The translations under genes and the position numbers were made by a program. From contig NMRA01000387.1 in the NCBI GenBank assembly GCA_002633005.1, forward strand, positions 120,741-170,309: 49,569 nucleotides of DNA, given 5' to 3'. Below the pieces are notes generated by a model that saw nothing but the letters and a program-made list of their open reading frames with translations, had not been told where the DNA came from and made no database searches. This stretch comes from Phoronis australis (lineage: Eukaryota; Phoronida; Phoronidae). Shown here in pieces: positions 1 through 14,000 of the stretch. Positions within the stretch are counted from its first letter, which is position 1. Every line of letters begins with the position of its first letter.

Positions 1-166
1 GACACCAAGTTGCAGGGTACACATAGACACCAAGTTGCAAGGTACACATAGACACCAAGTTGCAGGGTACACATAGACACCAAGTTCCAGAGTACACATA
101 GACACCAAGTTGCAGGGTACACATAGACACCAAGTTGCAGGGTACAAATAGACATCAAGTTCCAGT
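1..166. repeat. 25-bp tandem repeat, about 6.6 copies
   Basis: The unit starts GACACCAAGTTGCAGGGTAC and ends ACATA. Copies at 1, 26, 51, 76, 101 and 126 are nearly identical, and a partial, more divergent unit starts at 151. It begins at the first base, so the array may continue outside the window. Confidence 0.95.
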
Positions 167-1926
167 TGGAGCATTAAAATTACATGAAACTTACCAATAC
201 AAATCATGATTGTCAATAATCAACACAAATGAATGTTGAGGTGAGTGACTGAGTAACTAAGTGAGAGAATCAAGAAAATAGCCGTTTTCGCACACACAAG
301 AAAATCCAAACACAAAACATTCATCCAAATTGATTTCATAAACCTCTGTCATCATAGAGCTGAAAAGCAAAACTGACTACCCACATTCCGTTTCACAATC
401 ATCCTTGGTACATGATGTACAAAAATAGCCTTCAAAAACACACGAGCAATGCAAAATAACATTTTCAGCATACATGTATTAATTAGATTTATAGATATTC
501 ATCACAACCAAGGATCACGTGCATAGAAGTTAAACACTGAAGAAAAAACACTGCCCATAATTGAGCAGCACTTGCCCTGGTTCATTCAATTATGCTTTGA
601 CACCATGCAATGAATCAAACTTGTCCAGCTGATTGCACAATCCTACCTGGATCACTGGAAACTAATATATGCAATAACTAGATCAAGTGAAAATTGCAAA
701 CTTCAAACAAAAACAAATCAAGTTTACTTTGACAGCTCTTTTTTTCACTAAATTCATTTAACATTCCATTGTGGCAACCATTTTGTAAGAACAATTCCGA
801 AGCCTTTGGAATTTTGTATCAAAAAGAAAATCATCTGGATCAAGTATCTGGGTCAAGAATCTGTTCTCGAAACCGGATTAAAAATTGACCAATTGAATTA
901 TACACTTCAAGAAAACTTGTACTCGAATCATGCGGCACGACTGAGTAAGTTTCAAGTGTGAGTTAAGGTTAACTCTGAGCTCAGCGATTAGACACTGTGA
1001 CGGCAAGACTTTGCACTACAATTTGTATATAAACTTCAAACAAAAATGAAATGGAAAGCGTATCTTTAAAAGAACTTTTAAATTGTAGCAGAATGAATCG
1101 TATTCTTGCAGGCAAAACCAGACTTGGTATGGGTGTTTAAACGATGGCAGAACATGTCGCATCAACAGCTGAAGTGTATACTGTAACTAGATTTTGGGAG
1201 ATCACATCAGACCCAGTATGCTGACGATAATCCCAGAATACACCCTTTTGAGAGGCCCAAAAATCCCAGTGTAACTTAACACTAAAGGAAAACCTAAACC
1301 AGTTTAATGAAATGAAATATGTGTCAAGCATAATACACCCATGAGGTTTAACATTGAATACAGCACAATAAATCCATGAGTCTTAACATCGAATACAGCT
1401 CCATCCGTGGGCGACAAGATGGTGTTAAATCACCTTGAACTCTTTGGTCATGGAGGTAGACAAATACTTTGCATGGCTGACCTACTTTTCAAAATATTAA
1501 CAACACATTAATCAGTGATACTTGCCTCTTTGTAAATTTCATGGTGTCAACATTGTAACTCACAATGCGATAACAAAAACTGCATTACAATGATGAACTA
1601 CATAATAATTAGATTGTGAGACAGTGGCTGGAGCATTTGCATGTGAAGCAGCAGGACAAGAGCTTGACACATGAGTTGCATTGTGGTGCTCTGCTACAAC
1701 AGCATGGGACTGTTCAGAACTTGAATAATTCAATAGACATGTGCAAAATCAAAACAAAAAGAATAATCACATGTCCTCACATTACAGCCACACACGTTGC
1801 GGCACAAAAATAAAATCACTTCTGAAAACGACTGGTTGGAAAAACTTGGGGCTCCTTTGAAGACATGCTGCAGTGAAGAGAAGAACAGCGCGTAACGCGT
1901 CTTCCCACTTCCCGGCCTCCATTGCC
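167..1926. other. 3' flank of the AtuA-like gene
   Basis: AT-rich sequence downstream of the stop codon. Reading frames are short and unconserved. It probably includes the 3' UTR: on the minus strand the only hexamer I noticed here is ATTAAA at 1303-1308. I see no other gene. Confidence 0.5.
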
Positions 1927-2013
1927 TTAATTTCCATCTTTTATTGCTAAATACAGTTCGTATGGCACACCCTTGACGTGAAGGTCCAGTAGAATTTGGC
2001 CGACTGCTTTGCC
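1927..2013 (-). CDS. AtuA-like gene, coding exon 19 with stop
   Basis: Acceptor TTTTAG. It reads [20 protein letters not shown] then YLAIKDGN and TAA (1927-1929). QGKA-GQ-LL is where the family normally ends. An AATAAA falls inside the last codons (1939-1944) and an ATTAAA at 1303-1308. Confidence 0.9.
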   Translation of the reverse strand, partial: GKAVGQILLDLHVKGVPYELYLAIKDGN

Positions 2014-5000
2014 CTAAAAACGCATAAAAATGAAATCGTTTTAATAGATGAAGTGCAGCCAATCATTCATTGACATATCTTTCCAGCAACAAAAATCAAC
2101 ATGTCCACTGATATGAAAAAGAACTGTCATTTTAAACATTCTCAGTCGAATTTTATTTATTAATAACCAAAAGGTTGATCGTGAAAATTTGATTCAATGG
2201 GACTGCATTGCTTACCTGAGGGTCACTTCGTAACGAGGCAATGCCTCCGCCCCCAAGGGCATTCTTTAGAACAAAATTGAAGGCGTGTATTCCAGGCAAC
2301 TCATACCTGTAATAGGTTACAGTAAAAATTCTTCAACTTAGAATAAAATTAATGACTCCAATAGACATGTTTCCACATTTCAAAAAGGTAACTACAGTAT
2401 CACAAACGCTCAACCTTCATCAAATGTTGTCAGCCAATGAATCGTGATGACTTAATTTTGTCAGGGTATATTTTAAACTGTGCTCACCAAGAGCTAATAA
2501 ATTCACAAGTTGGTCCTCCCATAAATACATGCACAAGCGAGGCACTCTACACAGATGAGAGATGATTACTAGGGTCTGTTTCATAAAAGTGACTCAAGAC
2601 ATAGAAGTCAGAAATTTGCCCTTAGGCTCCAACTTCACAATTGCTGAAAAAGTTTAGTCATGTAATTATGAGCGCATCACACACTAGAAATAAGAAATTA
2701 TTTCAGTAACTAGTAGTTCCATTGTATAATCTCAGAGAATTTAGACTTTCACACGAGTGAGATTTATTTTTCAAAAATAGTAGCGTGGAACGTAAGACCA
2801 AATTTCTGTCTTAAGTCACTTTTCATGAAACAAACTCGATAAAAACCCATGTGACAATTCATTATTGCTGAAATCACGCTGCATAAATTGACTTGTCACG
2901 GCGTGTCATTATATGAACCGAGTATTGTCTTGATCCCTACCTAACTGTCAGTGCTTCACTAGCTCAGGTATCATTCTTCATCTGAGTGAAGCGATTTACA
3001 GAAATTATCTCAGTCACTAGTACTTTCATGTATATTCATCTGAGTTTCTTTAGCTGCTGAAGGCCCATTTGTAGCCCTTCGAAAAAACCAACCCATGCTA
3101 AGTTGTTGGTTACAAACTTTTAATTGCTATGCAGACGATGAAAAATTACAAAGAAACAAAAAACATAAAAACCATTATTGTGGTAAGATTGTGACTACTT
3201 GTTGCTGAGAGAGTCAACCAAAGGAGAAATCCCACAGTAAGTGAGAAATCAACCATGGAAAACCGAGTAAAGATGAAGTCACAGCTGCAGATGTGTGTGT
3301 CAGAGCGCTTCTCTATTTCATGGTATTTTCACCAATAATGTACCTTTGTATTCTTTCATTAACATCACCACTCCTGTCCTCGAACAGATGACCCAAAAAG
3401 CTATCAATAGCCTCGACGGTTAGTGCCTGCCGTAAGTACGGCATAAAGCGAGGGTCCCGGGCAACAACACCTATGTTGACGCTGTTGCCTTTGTCACCGC
3501 TGCGCGTGTACGCCAGCTCCCCCAACCTAAAAACATACAAGAGATTTGCCCTGCTGTGAAGGAAGCAGTTCCAGAACAGCAGCAGTCATTACTTACTAAG
3601 TTGATAACGGAAAAATCCCACCAAGAATAAAGCAGCACCGCCACGGCAGCAGTAATTACAGGAGAATCTCTATTTTTCGATAGCCCTAATGCAAAAGTGG
3701 AATATCTTAAAATCAATTCCTAACAGTGTTTTGGAGAACAGTGCATAAAGTATAGTAAGTGAAAGACACGTGAATGCGGTCAGCTATTTATGTCAGAGAT
3801 AAGATGTCCCGAAGTTTGCCAAATTTGCCATTTTTCTAGGGTTGTTGCTCCGTGAATTTGTGGGGATTTTCAAAAAAGTTGGCGACTTTGGCTGAAAATG
3901 ATGCATGTGGGCACTTTTTCCTTTAAATAGAGCAGATTTGAAACAAGTTGGCTCACAGACCATAACCAACTTTGCTTTTTGGCCTGACTGAAAAAGTGTT
4001 ATCTCCAATTTGCACACAATAATACAGACTGCATTTTGTCTTTGAGCAAACTAGAGGGCGATTGCTTATTTTGCAAGAATGCTCACATGCAAAACGCTGT
4101 CCATAATCCCTGCATCAACTTTGACAAGAAGGAAGATAAAAGAGGAAGTTTCTCCGAGGTGACATATTTCTAAATGGTTTTTGAAGAGTCTGTGGATGAA
4201 CTTCAGAGCCACCTATAGTTCATGTGTGATTTGGATGGAGGAGGTTCAAAGCAGCATTTTTGAAGTTTTCAAGCCATCCAACTTGGACTGTTTCAATAGA
4301 AAGTGCTCACATGGATGATTAGTGAAAAACAAAATGTCACAATCTTTCCACGGATAAAAAAATAAAAGTCCTCATAAACTCAACCTTATTTTGTCCACCA
4401 GAATTTGAGACTGCATATAGCGGAGTGACCTTCAGGCTCCAACAGTGCTAAGGAGTCACAAGTTTGCAATAGTATAAATCAAACGCTGTGTCTGCTTCAA
4501 TGAAAACGTACTTGAAAGGACACGTTCCACGAGAGGGTGCTTTGGGGTATTTGACTAATATGTACCACTGACAGCCCATTTTGCAGAACTTATATAATAA
4601 CAATTAAACGCAATCAAGCATGTGGTAACTGATATGACATGACTTCATAGAGGAGCATACCTAAACTTCATCACGTGTTCATCTTTGTGGTGCACAAACT
4701 TCAGACCCACGCTGGTTGAAGACACCTCTTCACCACTGAAGTCGGTATGTTGTACATCCATGGGAGCAGTAGATTTTGTTAGCACCATCGACGGATGGAA
4801 TGTCTCAACCTTTTCACCATTCATATGGATATCAACCTGTAATTGACATTATGTGGACCAACACCCTCAGCATATGATGTTACGGTAGTTGCAACAAGAA
4901 CTAAGTCTAACTGAAAACAAAAATCAGTGACAGCGTGCCTTTTTATGGGGTGCTGCCTACGCTTGGCAACCAGAAAATATGGTAACCCCCGAGACATCGT

Positions 5001-8000
5001 AGGTCTCCCAGTGACATGATACCTATCGCTGCCAAGTAAAAATAACATGCAAAATGCAGGTGATTACAAGGTATTGCAATGCTAGTGTTGAATACTTCTT
5101 AAGACAATTCTTCACTTATTTCGCACAAAAATAATTACAAAAATGGTCATTTTCCCATTTTTCAAAGGCTGATTATCTTTTTGCAAACAATGGGTCAGTT
5201 TCAGCTAATGCCGTATTACATCTTTAGCTCTTATCACCATAAGACTCCATTTGCATTTCTGGGTGAAACGTTTAACATGTTTATGATGCAATATCAAAGG
5301 ATGACCAGACACAATCACAATTTTCTTGAAATGAAATTTTGAAAATAAGAGTTGGCGGCGCGGAATATTTTTGTTGCTCACTTTTTCAAAAAGAAAGTCC
5401 ATTTGAGATAAGCAAAAAGGAGGCAGTATGTGTTTGTTTACTCATCGCTTGGCAAATCACGTATTTCAAATCTTTCTTACATGCCACTGAGGGGCCTTTC
5501 AAGCAAGAGCACAAAACCTTGGCTGAAATTGATTTGGTCGGGTGGTTTTTAATTGGTGAGCGCAAGTCATAAATAAGGATAAAGAACAGAACTAATTTTG
5601 CTTTTTTGACCTAATTGAAAAATAGTGTCATATTCTAAGTATCAGCTCCTTCTCAAGGGCGACTGTTCAAGAACAACAACGCTGAAACCCAAACAAATGA
5701 TTTGAGAGTGTGTAACATGTTTCTACATCAATTAGTTTTCCTACCAAATTGTTCCCTATCCACTGTCTCGGGTATCTTGATCTTAAAATCAGTTTAACCG
5801 TCAAAAACATAACATTTACCTTGATATCATCCTTTGGATACAGAAATGAAAACAGCTTCAAAACGGGAGACCTGAAATAAACACAAACATACTGTTACGA
5901 ATGAACTCGGAAAACACTAATTAAAGCTTCAACATTACTCCTTTTAACATAATTGATGAGAAAATAGATTTTCTGAGATCAGTCTCAGCGTGGAGACAAA
6001 CATGTAACCATTGCCAAGCATGGTCTGACACTCTGCTGAACCCCGCTTGATAAATGGCAAAGTATTTTACATGTCTTTAACTAAATGTTACTAGCCTTGA
6101 CTTCAATGAATCAACATCGAGAATTGGCTATTTGTAAAATCACAAAAACAGAATGGACTTTGTTGTTTTAAAGCTAATAACTTTAAGATGTCTATCTAAT
6201 CCAAGAATAATTCCAAAAATGTGTTTTTCAGCTGTAAAATAAATGCTGTCCCTTTAAACATAAATTTAACCAAATCTGTAAGTCTGGACTCAAAAACATC
6301 TTTGATCTGACAGCACCAGTTTCAGGGGTTTGCTGTCAGTACAGTTACATTTTGAAAGGATGCCCAGTGATTTCTGAAGGATTTTTGAGTCATAAATGCT
6401 CTCAGTGTTTTCGTAACAAGATACAAATTTGAGTATTTGCTACTTTAAACTTTGAGCCCATGTCCTTATGTCCAGAATATAAATTAACACTTCAATTGAT
6501 TGTTAAGTCCTATCATTGTAAAGAGAATGTCGTCACCAATGTTGAAGGGTTATGCGACTTGAATTTGTTTTTTGAGACAACTAAACAGAATATAATTTTA
6601 TGTGGTCATCTGTAAAATTACTTCTCTTACCTGCTACAGACCTGTTGCAAAACGAGGAAACATGAGAAAGATGAAAATAATTACGAAAATGACCACCAAT
6701 GCTTTGGCAAAGTCCCCCATGATAGTCATACTTGGCAAAAGATTCAATGCACTAACTGTTAACAATGCTGGGTACTAATTTGAGAGAAAAAAAATAAGTG
6801 CTGTCTTCCTGGTGACCTTAGTCATATTGAAAAGGACTGAAAGTACTTAGTGACACAGTTCACTCATGAACGGTCAGCATTCAGCGATTAGAAAATAGTG
6901 AAAGCAAGAAATGAATAGGTTGGTTTTCAAACCTTGTGATAACAAGTAAATAAATAATACAATTATTCAAACTCTGCATAAAATAGGAACCCGAATGAAC
7001 GAACAAGAAAAGAGTAGTCAACACTATTTCATTTTAAATAACATGAAAATCGTAGTTTATTCACTGAAAGTTTTTTATAGTCAGTTGTTGCAAGTCTACA
7101 AAAGACCATGCAAAAATTACATTAATTTTCTATTACACAATCTGTTGCTTCATGTATGGTAGTCTTAGCAATAACATTTCAGTGCATCTTCAAATCACTT
7201 CACAATCAACTAGTCAATGAAATAATTCTGAATTGGCCAAACAACCTAAGTCAGTTTACATGATCATGCAACATGGAACAACACAGATATCAGATCTCCA
7301 TTGAACTGCCTAGTTCAGTGTCAGGAAATCGTCAATTACAACACAAGGCCTGTGGTTATGAGAATGCAGACATTCAAGTGGTCCAAAGAGGAAACAACAG
7401 ATCAAGACCAGACCTGTTGAGGTAGATTAAAGTCATACTTTATGTCTAGAAATTCATAATTTAAATTTCTAAGTTATTTGGTAAATTTTGTCTCCTGAAA
7501 AAATAGTGTAGTTTTGAATAAGCATATTTTGGAATCTAATGGGCGACTCAAAATTCACTATGTGGCAGTAGTGTCAAATGAGACCTACCCCTAGAAATGC
7601 ATCCATTAGGGTAGTCACGTGACTCCCTTAGTCCACACATGTCTGCATGTTGAACCATTTTCTGATTGCAATCTATTCAAATATTAAGAGGGACCTTTCT
7701 TCATTCATCAGCACCACCTAGTGAACATCAAGCCACTCATTTGGTCCGAGTTCCGATAGTTTTTGAGGTCATATTGCTACCAAGCCGTACTTTACAAAGA
7801 GAAAGGTCAAGATTGGCACACAACGGCAATATGCGCACGCAATTCTGCTGACTGGCATGTCATAAAACTAATTACATAAACAAGTTGATGTAATTAAAAT
7901 GGCAGATTTTTATTTTGAAATAGGGGTCAACCGCAGCAAGTTTTTGAATTGATGGTCGAAGAAAGACGCCAAACCATACCTCACACGTCATGTAACTTTT

Positions 8001-11000
8001 TCCATTTCGGATGCCTTTGAGTACATAATAATCTATGGGAAAGTTATAATAGTAAGCCCTGTCTCAGCAAAAAACAATTACCCTTAAGTTTCCTGGTAAG
8101 ACGACAACAACCTAGCAATAGTTCATGACACCTGTGATACAATATGGATAATGAAATGCACGAAACTTGCTCTGAAATTTACCAGCAATGTACAGGAACG
8201 GTATGGAAAATGAATAGAACAGAATCTTATTGAATACTTACACACGTGGTCTACCACCAACAAGAGCTGTGAAGCCAGGAGCTGTAAATGAAAAAGTGAT
8301 TCAAAATCTGTTGTCAACCAGAATGAAATAATTAATTGGAAACAGATTCAAAACTGTGCTAACAAATCTGGTTTTGGCTATTTCAACCCAAAACAGTTCT
8401 GTCAATATCTTACACAGCCATCCGATCTTTGGATTTAGAGGTCTGGAATTATGAACTAGAGGTTCAGCCTTTAGAATTAGTCATCCAATCTTTAGATTTA
8501 GAGGTTTGAGTTCTCAATTCAAAAGTCTGACCTTTGGATTTAGAGGTCTGGAATTATGAACTAAAGGTTCAGCCTTTAGAATTAGTCATCCAATCTTTCG
8601 ATTTAGAGATTTGACTTCTCAATTTAAAAGTCTGACCTTTGGATTTAGAGGCTCCACCTTTGAGGAATCCGATGATGTAGTGTCCCCATGAGTCATAATC
8701 AGGTGATTAGTGTAATAGGCCCGGCCTTGTGGCCTAAACACGCCTGATGTACCGCAAAAGGCAACAGGATTTAAAGACAAGGTTTCAGAAATCGAGGATT
8801 TGAAATTTGAAAATAAAATGGTTATAAACCTGTCTTCCATCACAAAAAGAAACAACTTTCAATTTAGACCACTTGCCATGATTATGACATAATTTCACGT
8901 TTTTCCTTTTGTTAGTCAAATTGGAGATAATATCAGGGCTTCAATAGAACTGAGAGTTCGTTACGGCTGGACAACAGGATATATAAGTGGGCATGTCACG
9001 GTGGGTCATTTTATGCACCAAGCATCGTCTCAAGAAATAGTGACCTGTCAGTTACTTACAAACCTAGAAATCACTTCTCACTGAAGGAAGGAAAAGGCAA
9101 GACCAATTTTATAGTGGCAAGTCATGGTCTAAATTAAAAGTTTGCTTCTTGGACAGAACGTGGGTTTACAGCCGCTTTAAGCGTTCAGCCCTTGGATTAT
9201 AAGGTGTGACCTCTAAATCCATTCATACTCTCTGCCCTGCCCATGAATGCACCCTGTCCATGACTGCACCCTGCCCATGACAGCACCCTGTCCATGACTG
9301 CACCCTGCCCATGACTGCACCCTCCCCATGACTGCACCCTCCCCACGACTGCACCCTGTCCAAACACTTACCCATGCCTGTTCCTGCTGGTGCTAATTCT
9401 GATGCTAGAACTTCCAGAGCCTTCTTCTGCCGATGGTGTGCTGACATCCATAACACAGCCTCCCTGATGGCATGGGTACCATCCTCAGCCAGCAACTGTA
9501 CAGAAAAATGATGGCTAGACCCGTAATAATCTTAAACTTTAAATTAATTTCCATATATTCAAAATTTTCTAATTCATCCATAGAAGTGTTTGATCAAAGT
9601 TCGGTCTTGATGACAAGCTAAAAATTCCAGTTCCAGCTCAAGATTTCAAATTCAAACTCTTAGATGAATTTTAATTTGAGGCCCATGGCTTCCAAAGAGG
9701 CGGTACACATAAAATTATAGTGCCCAAAATGTTTGGAAAATGCTATAACTACACNCACCCTCTTCATTACTGCACCCTCCCCACGACTGCACCCTGTCCA
9801 AACACTTACCCATGCCTGTTCCTGCTGGTGCTAATTCTGATGCTAGAACTTCCAGAGCCTTCTTCTGCCGATGGTGTGCTGACATCCATAACACAGCCTC
9901 CCTGATGGCATGGGTACCATCCTCAGCCAGCAACTGTACAGAAAAATGATGGCTAGACCCGTAATAATCTTAAACTTTAAATTAATTTCCATATATTCAA
10001 AATTTTCTAATTCATCCATAGAAGTGTTTGATCAAAGTTCGGTCTTGATGACAAGCTAAAAATTCCAGTTCCAGCTCAAGATTTCAAATTCAAACTCTTA
10101 GATGAATTTTAATTTGAGGCCCATGGCTTCCAAAGAGGCGGTACACATAAAATTATAGTGCCCAAAATGTTTGGAAAATGCTATAACTACACGCCCACAC
10201 GTTCACACATATTTAAATCTTCATGTTGAGACATTGAATGTGTGCTTTGAATAAGTATGAAACGGTTAATCATGTTTTTTAAATTCTACGTCCATTTTTG
10301 GCAAAGAATTGTGGGAGTTGCTGATATTTAATTTTTAGATCAAAAAATACTTCTTGACAGACACATAATATGCATAATATCTTGATAGCCTTTAAAAGTG
10401 CGCACATCGAGTGTATTGCTACCAAGCCAGAAGAACAAATATTCACAGTGCATTTTACATAGACAAGAATCAAGAACATGAACAAATTAGGCAATAAGTG
10501 TACATTTAACATGTTCTGTAACACAGTTGATGCATCCTTCTGACTAGTGTGTCACAAAAGTAATATTCATTTTCACAGAAACCAATTGTCCAGCTAAGCA
10601 GAGCCCAACCTAGCAATATGGTTTATGGCTTTCTCATGCTGGGTGTGTAATCAGACAACGTGCACAGAACTGGCTCTCAAATTTACCCGCAGCGAGTGCG
10701 GAAAAACAGCTAGATGCTCCTTAGGCTTTATTAGGTTGGTTACCGTTAGCACAATTTGCCACCATTGTATCACACTCTGGTTAGTATTAGAAAGGAGTAG
10801 GGCGTAATAACTTTACCACAATCAGTTACTGTAACAGAGTTGTTACAGAGTGGGGTTTAAGGGGGTGCCTACCCTTACATCTGTGACCAAAAAAACAATT
10901 ATTCAGGCTATTGTGAGCCATACTAATTTGCCTTTTACGTGTCAAAACTTTGTCAACATTTGGCACTGTCCAGTTTAACAGTTTATGTTGTTTATTTTAA

Positions 11001-14000
11001 CTAACCATTGGCCATGAATATGAAGAGGAAGAAGTTGCTTTAAAACCACAGCCACGTTGCTTGTAGACTTCCAATCAACTTACAGCGCTATTCCGTGCAA
11101 ACTCCGGGTACGATTCTTCAGCGCCAAACACCTGAACATTGGTCTTTGTGAAATCTTCCAATCCAAGTTGCTTGAACATGCGACGAGATCTACAACAGCA
11201 GTTATCTCCAAGTCAAAGTTCAACTCTTGTGCTTCCAAAGAACAACAGTAATGTACTACTTTACGTGTAGTGTGGCAGACAGAAGAAATTTTAATAAAAT
11301 TCTCAACAAAAATAAAGTGTCAGATATTGTTTATACAGTATTTTCATAAGGCATCAAATAACACTTAATGTTTAACGTTTTTACAGTTTACAGCTGCACC
11401 GGAGCCAGCCATTGAAAACTGCAGAATATCAGACGAGTACAGAATTACTTGTGTCATTAATAAGGTATAGAACTGTGGTTTCTTTATCAAACAAACGTGA
11501 TTTTCATTTTATGGTACCAAATTTACAGTATTGTTATTGATGATAAAAACTGATGAATGGAACATGAGAAATTTCTGCAATCTAATTTAATGCATTATAG
11601 CTACGTTCATCCTCGTAAGGCATCAACAGTAAGCACTGACTGGTATATCACAAAAGATAGAATCAGACCCATAGACATCGCTGGAAGAGCTTGCATATTG
11701 ATTGTTGAAAAGCAATGATGTAACTTTCTAAATGCATCATTTACTGAGCCAGTGAGCTTCGACACTCTGGATAACTTTTTAAGAACAATTACTCTGGTAT
11801 TATAGTACTAGTTATCAGCATGTCAGTGGAAAGCTTTGTAAAGCATTTATGACGAGTATCAAACAAAAGTTTATGTTTCAAAATGTTGCCTAATTTTGCA
11901 GTACTATGGCTACACGTAAGCATTGTGATTTCATGTAGTTGTACATTACATACCTTTTGAAAATGGCCTCCGCAGTTCTCTTCCCCTTTTCCACAGACTT
12001 AGGGCCACCTACGCACACAACCCCTGTCACGCGGAAGCCATCCGCATACGTAGCACTGACCTGGGTCATAAAACAGACACAGGCAAAAGTCAGATATGAC
12101 GTGCCAACATTTTGAGAACCAGTTTGATGCCTGTTATTCAGTGGAGAAAACTGGTTCTTAAAATGAGGAGGCATGTTATACCTGACTATTACCTTACTAA
12201 TCAGCTCAATGAAACTTTTTCCTGGTGGAAACTTACATTTTTTGCACCTACAGCCAAAAGGAATATCCATGAGCAATACTTATTTTCCCTTTCATTTCCA
12301 CTTATTCATACTTATGAATTGTTTTATAGAAGTGCTAATTGAAACTTGTTTTGGCGTCTGCAGATGTTTATCATAAGCAACATGTCTGCCAATAAACAAG
12401 TGATTCAGAAATAAAAAATTTCCTTGCCCATCATTGGAATCCAATCCACAATTTGTACTCCTAGCAAGAAGCCAAAAATCAAAATCATTAAATCAAAATG
12501 TTATTAGCTATTTAGCTATTCAAGAGACTGTACAACAGCAAACTGAAGAATTTTTATTTCAGTCATAACCATGAATGACTTCTTATCATAATAGACTTGT
12601 AAGCTATGTAATAACAACATGTCCCAAATGTTTGGCTAGTCATCTTACCTTGTAGGTATCTGAGGAAGGCTTTCCTTTGGCACCTGTGACTTTCACAGCA
12701 TGGTCGCGACCTGAAGCAACATATTAGTGACAATTTATCATCAAGCTATCAAGTAACAAACAATTTCATTATAACAAAATCTGCACTTTTTTCTTTTTTT
12801 TTCAAGTGGTTCTAACATTGGCCAGAGTTTTTTTTTAATACATTCCTTGTTGGTAACTATGGTACAAAGCTTGACTATGGTAACTTATCATTTTTGTACC
12901 TATGAATCATTAACAAAAAATGAGAAAATGTAATTTCATCTCTCCATCATACTATGTCCTAAATTATTGAAATATTACAAGCTAAGATGATTCAAAGTGG
13001 AATTTTTATTACAAGCAATTCATTGTGATTGTTCGTAAACTCAAAGTGGATTTTCCACTTGAATGTAAATTATGACCACAATTGTAACATTTTGTTCTAA
13101 CAAAAATGTAGCCTCGGTTTCGCAATAACATGCCTACTACCATCTGGCTTTGGAACCTTCGATAAAACCAAGCCCAGCTACATTAGGCAGGATGTGACAC
13201 CAGAATTACAGATGGTGCTCTAGGTATTATGCCACAATACTTAGTGGTTCACCACCTATAGAGTTCAAGGAGGTGAAATCGTTTAACTTGAGAATAGGCA
13301 TATTACTACAAAAAATCTTGGGACACAAATAATAAAATTGGAATTTTTCAGGACAATTTTTCAGATGCTTGCTACAGCACTGCAATGATAAAACATACCA
13401 AGTGTTGTTTGCTGACAGCTGTACTGAAAGAATTATGCTAAAGTCAAAGTAATTTTCATGAAAGCACAATTTTTGTTAAGAAATTTGACAAAATGAAAGT
13501 TTCCTTGTCTACCATATTGAAGCAGCTTTACCGTAAACAGATTTCAAGAAAAGTAAAAAATTGTAACAACTAGAAATCCAGTGTTTCATTCTAGAATTCA
13601 AAAAAATAAAACATTTGAAATTGCCAAGTCATATGAATACACAAAATGTACCGAGAGTGGCGTAGATGAAGTAATACTCCACGAGACATTATTTCACACA
13701 TTATGTCTCATGGACTCTTACTTCATCTACGCCAATCGAGGTACGTTTTGTATTTATCCCATACGCTTCGAATTCCTAACTTAGTTTCGTTCACTATTTT
13801 GGCAGATTTTTGAAATACTTCTCACAGACTGTTCAAGTGGCAGACCGCATCCTATCTGCTTGTGCATTAGGTTGCAAGTGTTCTATTATAGTAAAAGAAG
13901 CAATTTTAAATGTACCAATTTATTAGTTGAAGAATGATAAAAAGATGAAAATGACGGTAATTGTGCATTGAACTTGAAACATTTCCTGAAAATACTTAAA

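Larger units (their letters stand above)
9331..10192. repeat. 424-bp direct duplication around an N
   Basis: 9331-9754 and 9769-10192 match throughout by eye at an offset of 438 bp. Each contains exon 13, the end of the minisatellite and upstream intron. An undetermined base (9755) and 13 bp that look like decayed minisatellite separate them. Identity of intron as well as exon points to a very recent event or a false duplication. Confidence 0.88.

Noticed and set aside
1-166. CRISPR-like array
   Set aside because: Units are contiguous with no spacers and the DNA is eukaryotic; it is a satellite.
3313-3343. Open frame running past exon 17 to a stop (IIGENTMK)
   Set aside because: A GT donor at 3343-3342 joins in phase to exon 18, which restores the conserved RYELPG sequence; the extension is intron.
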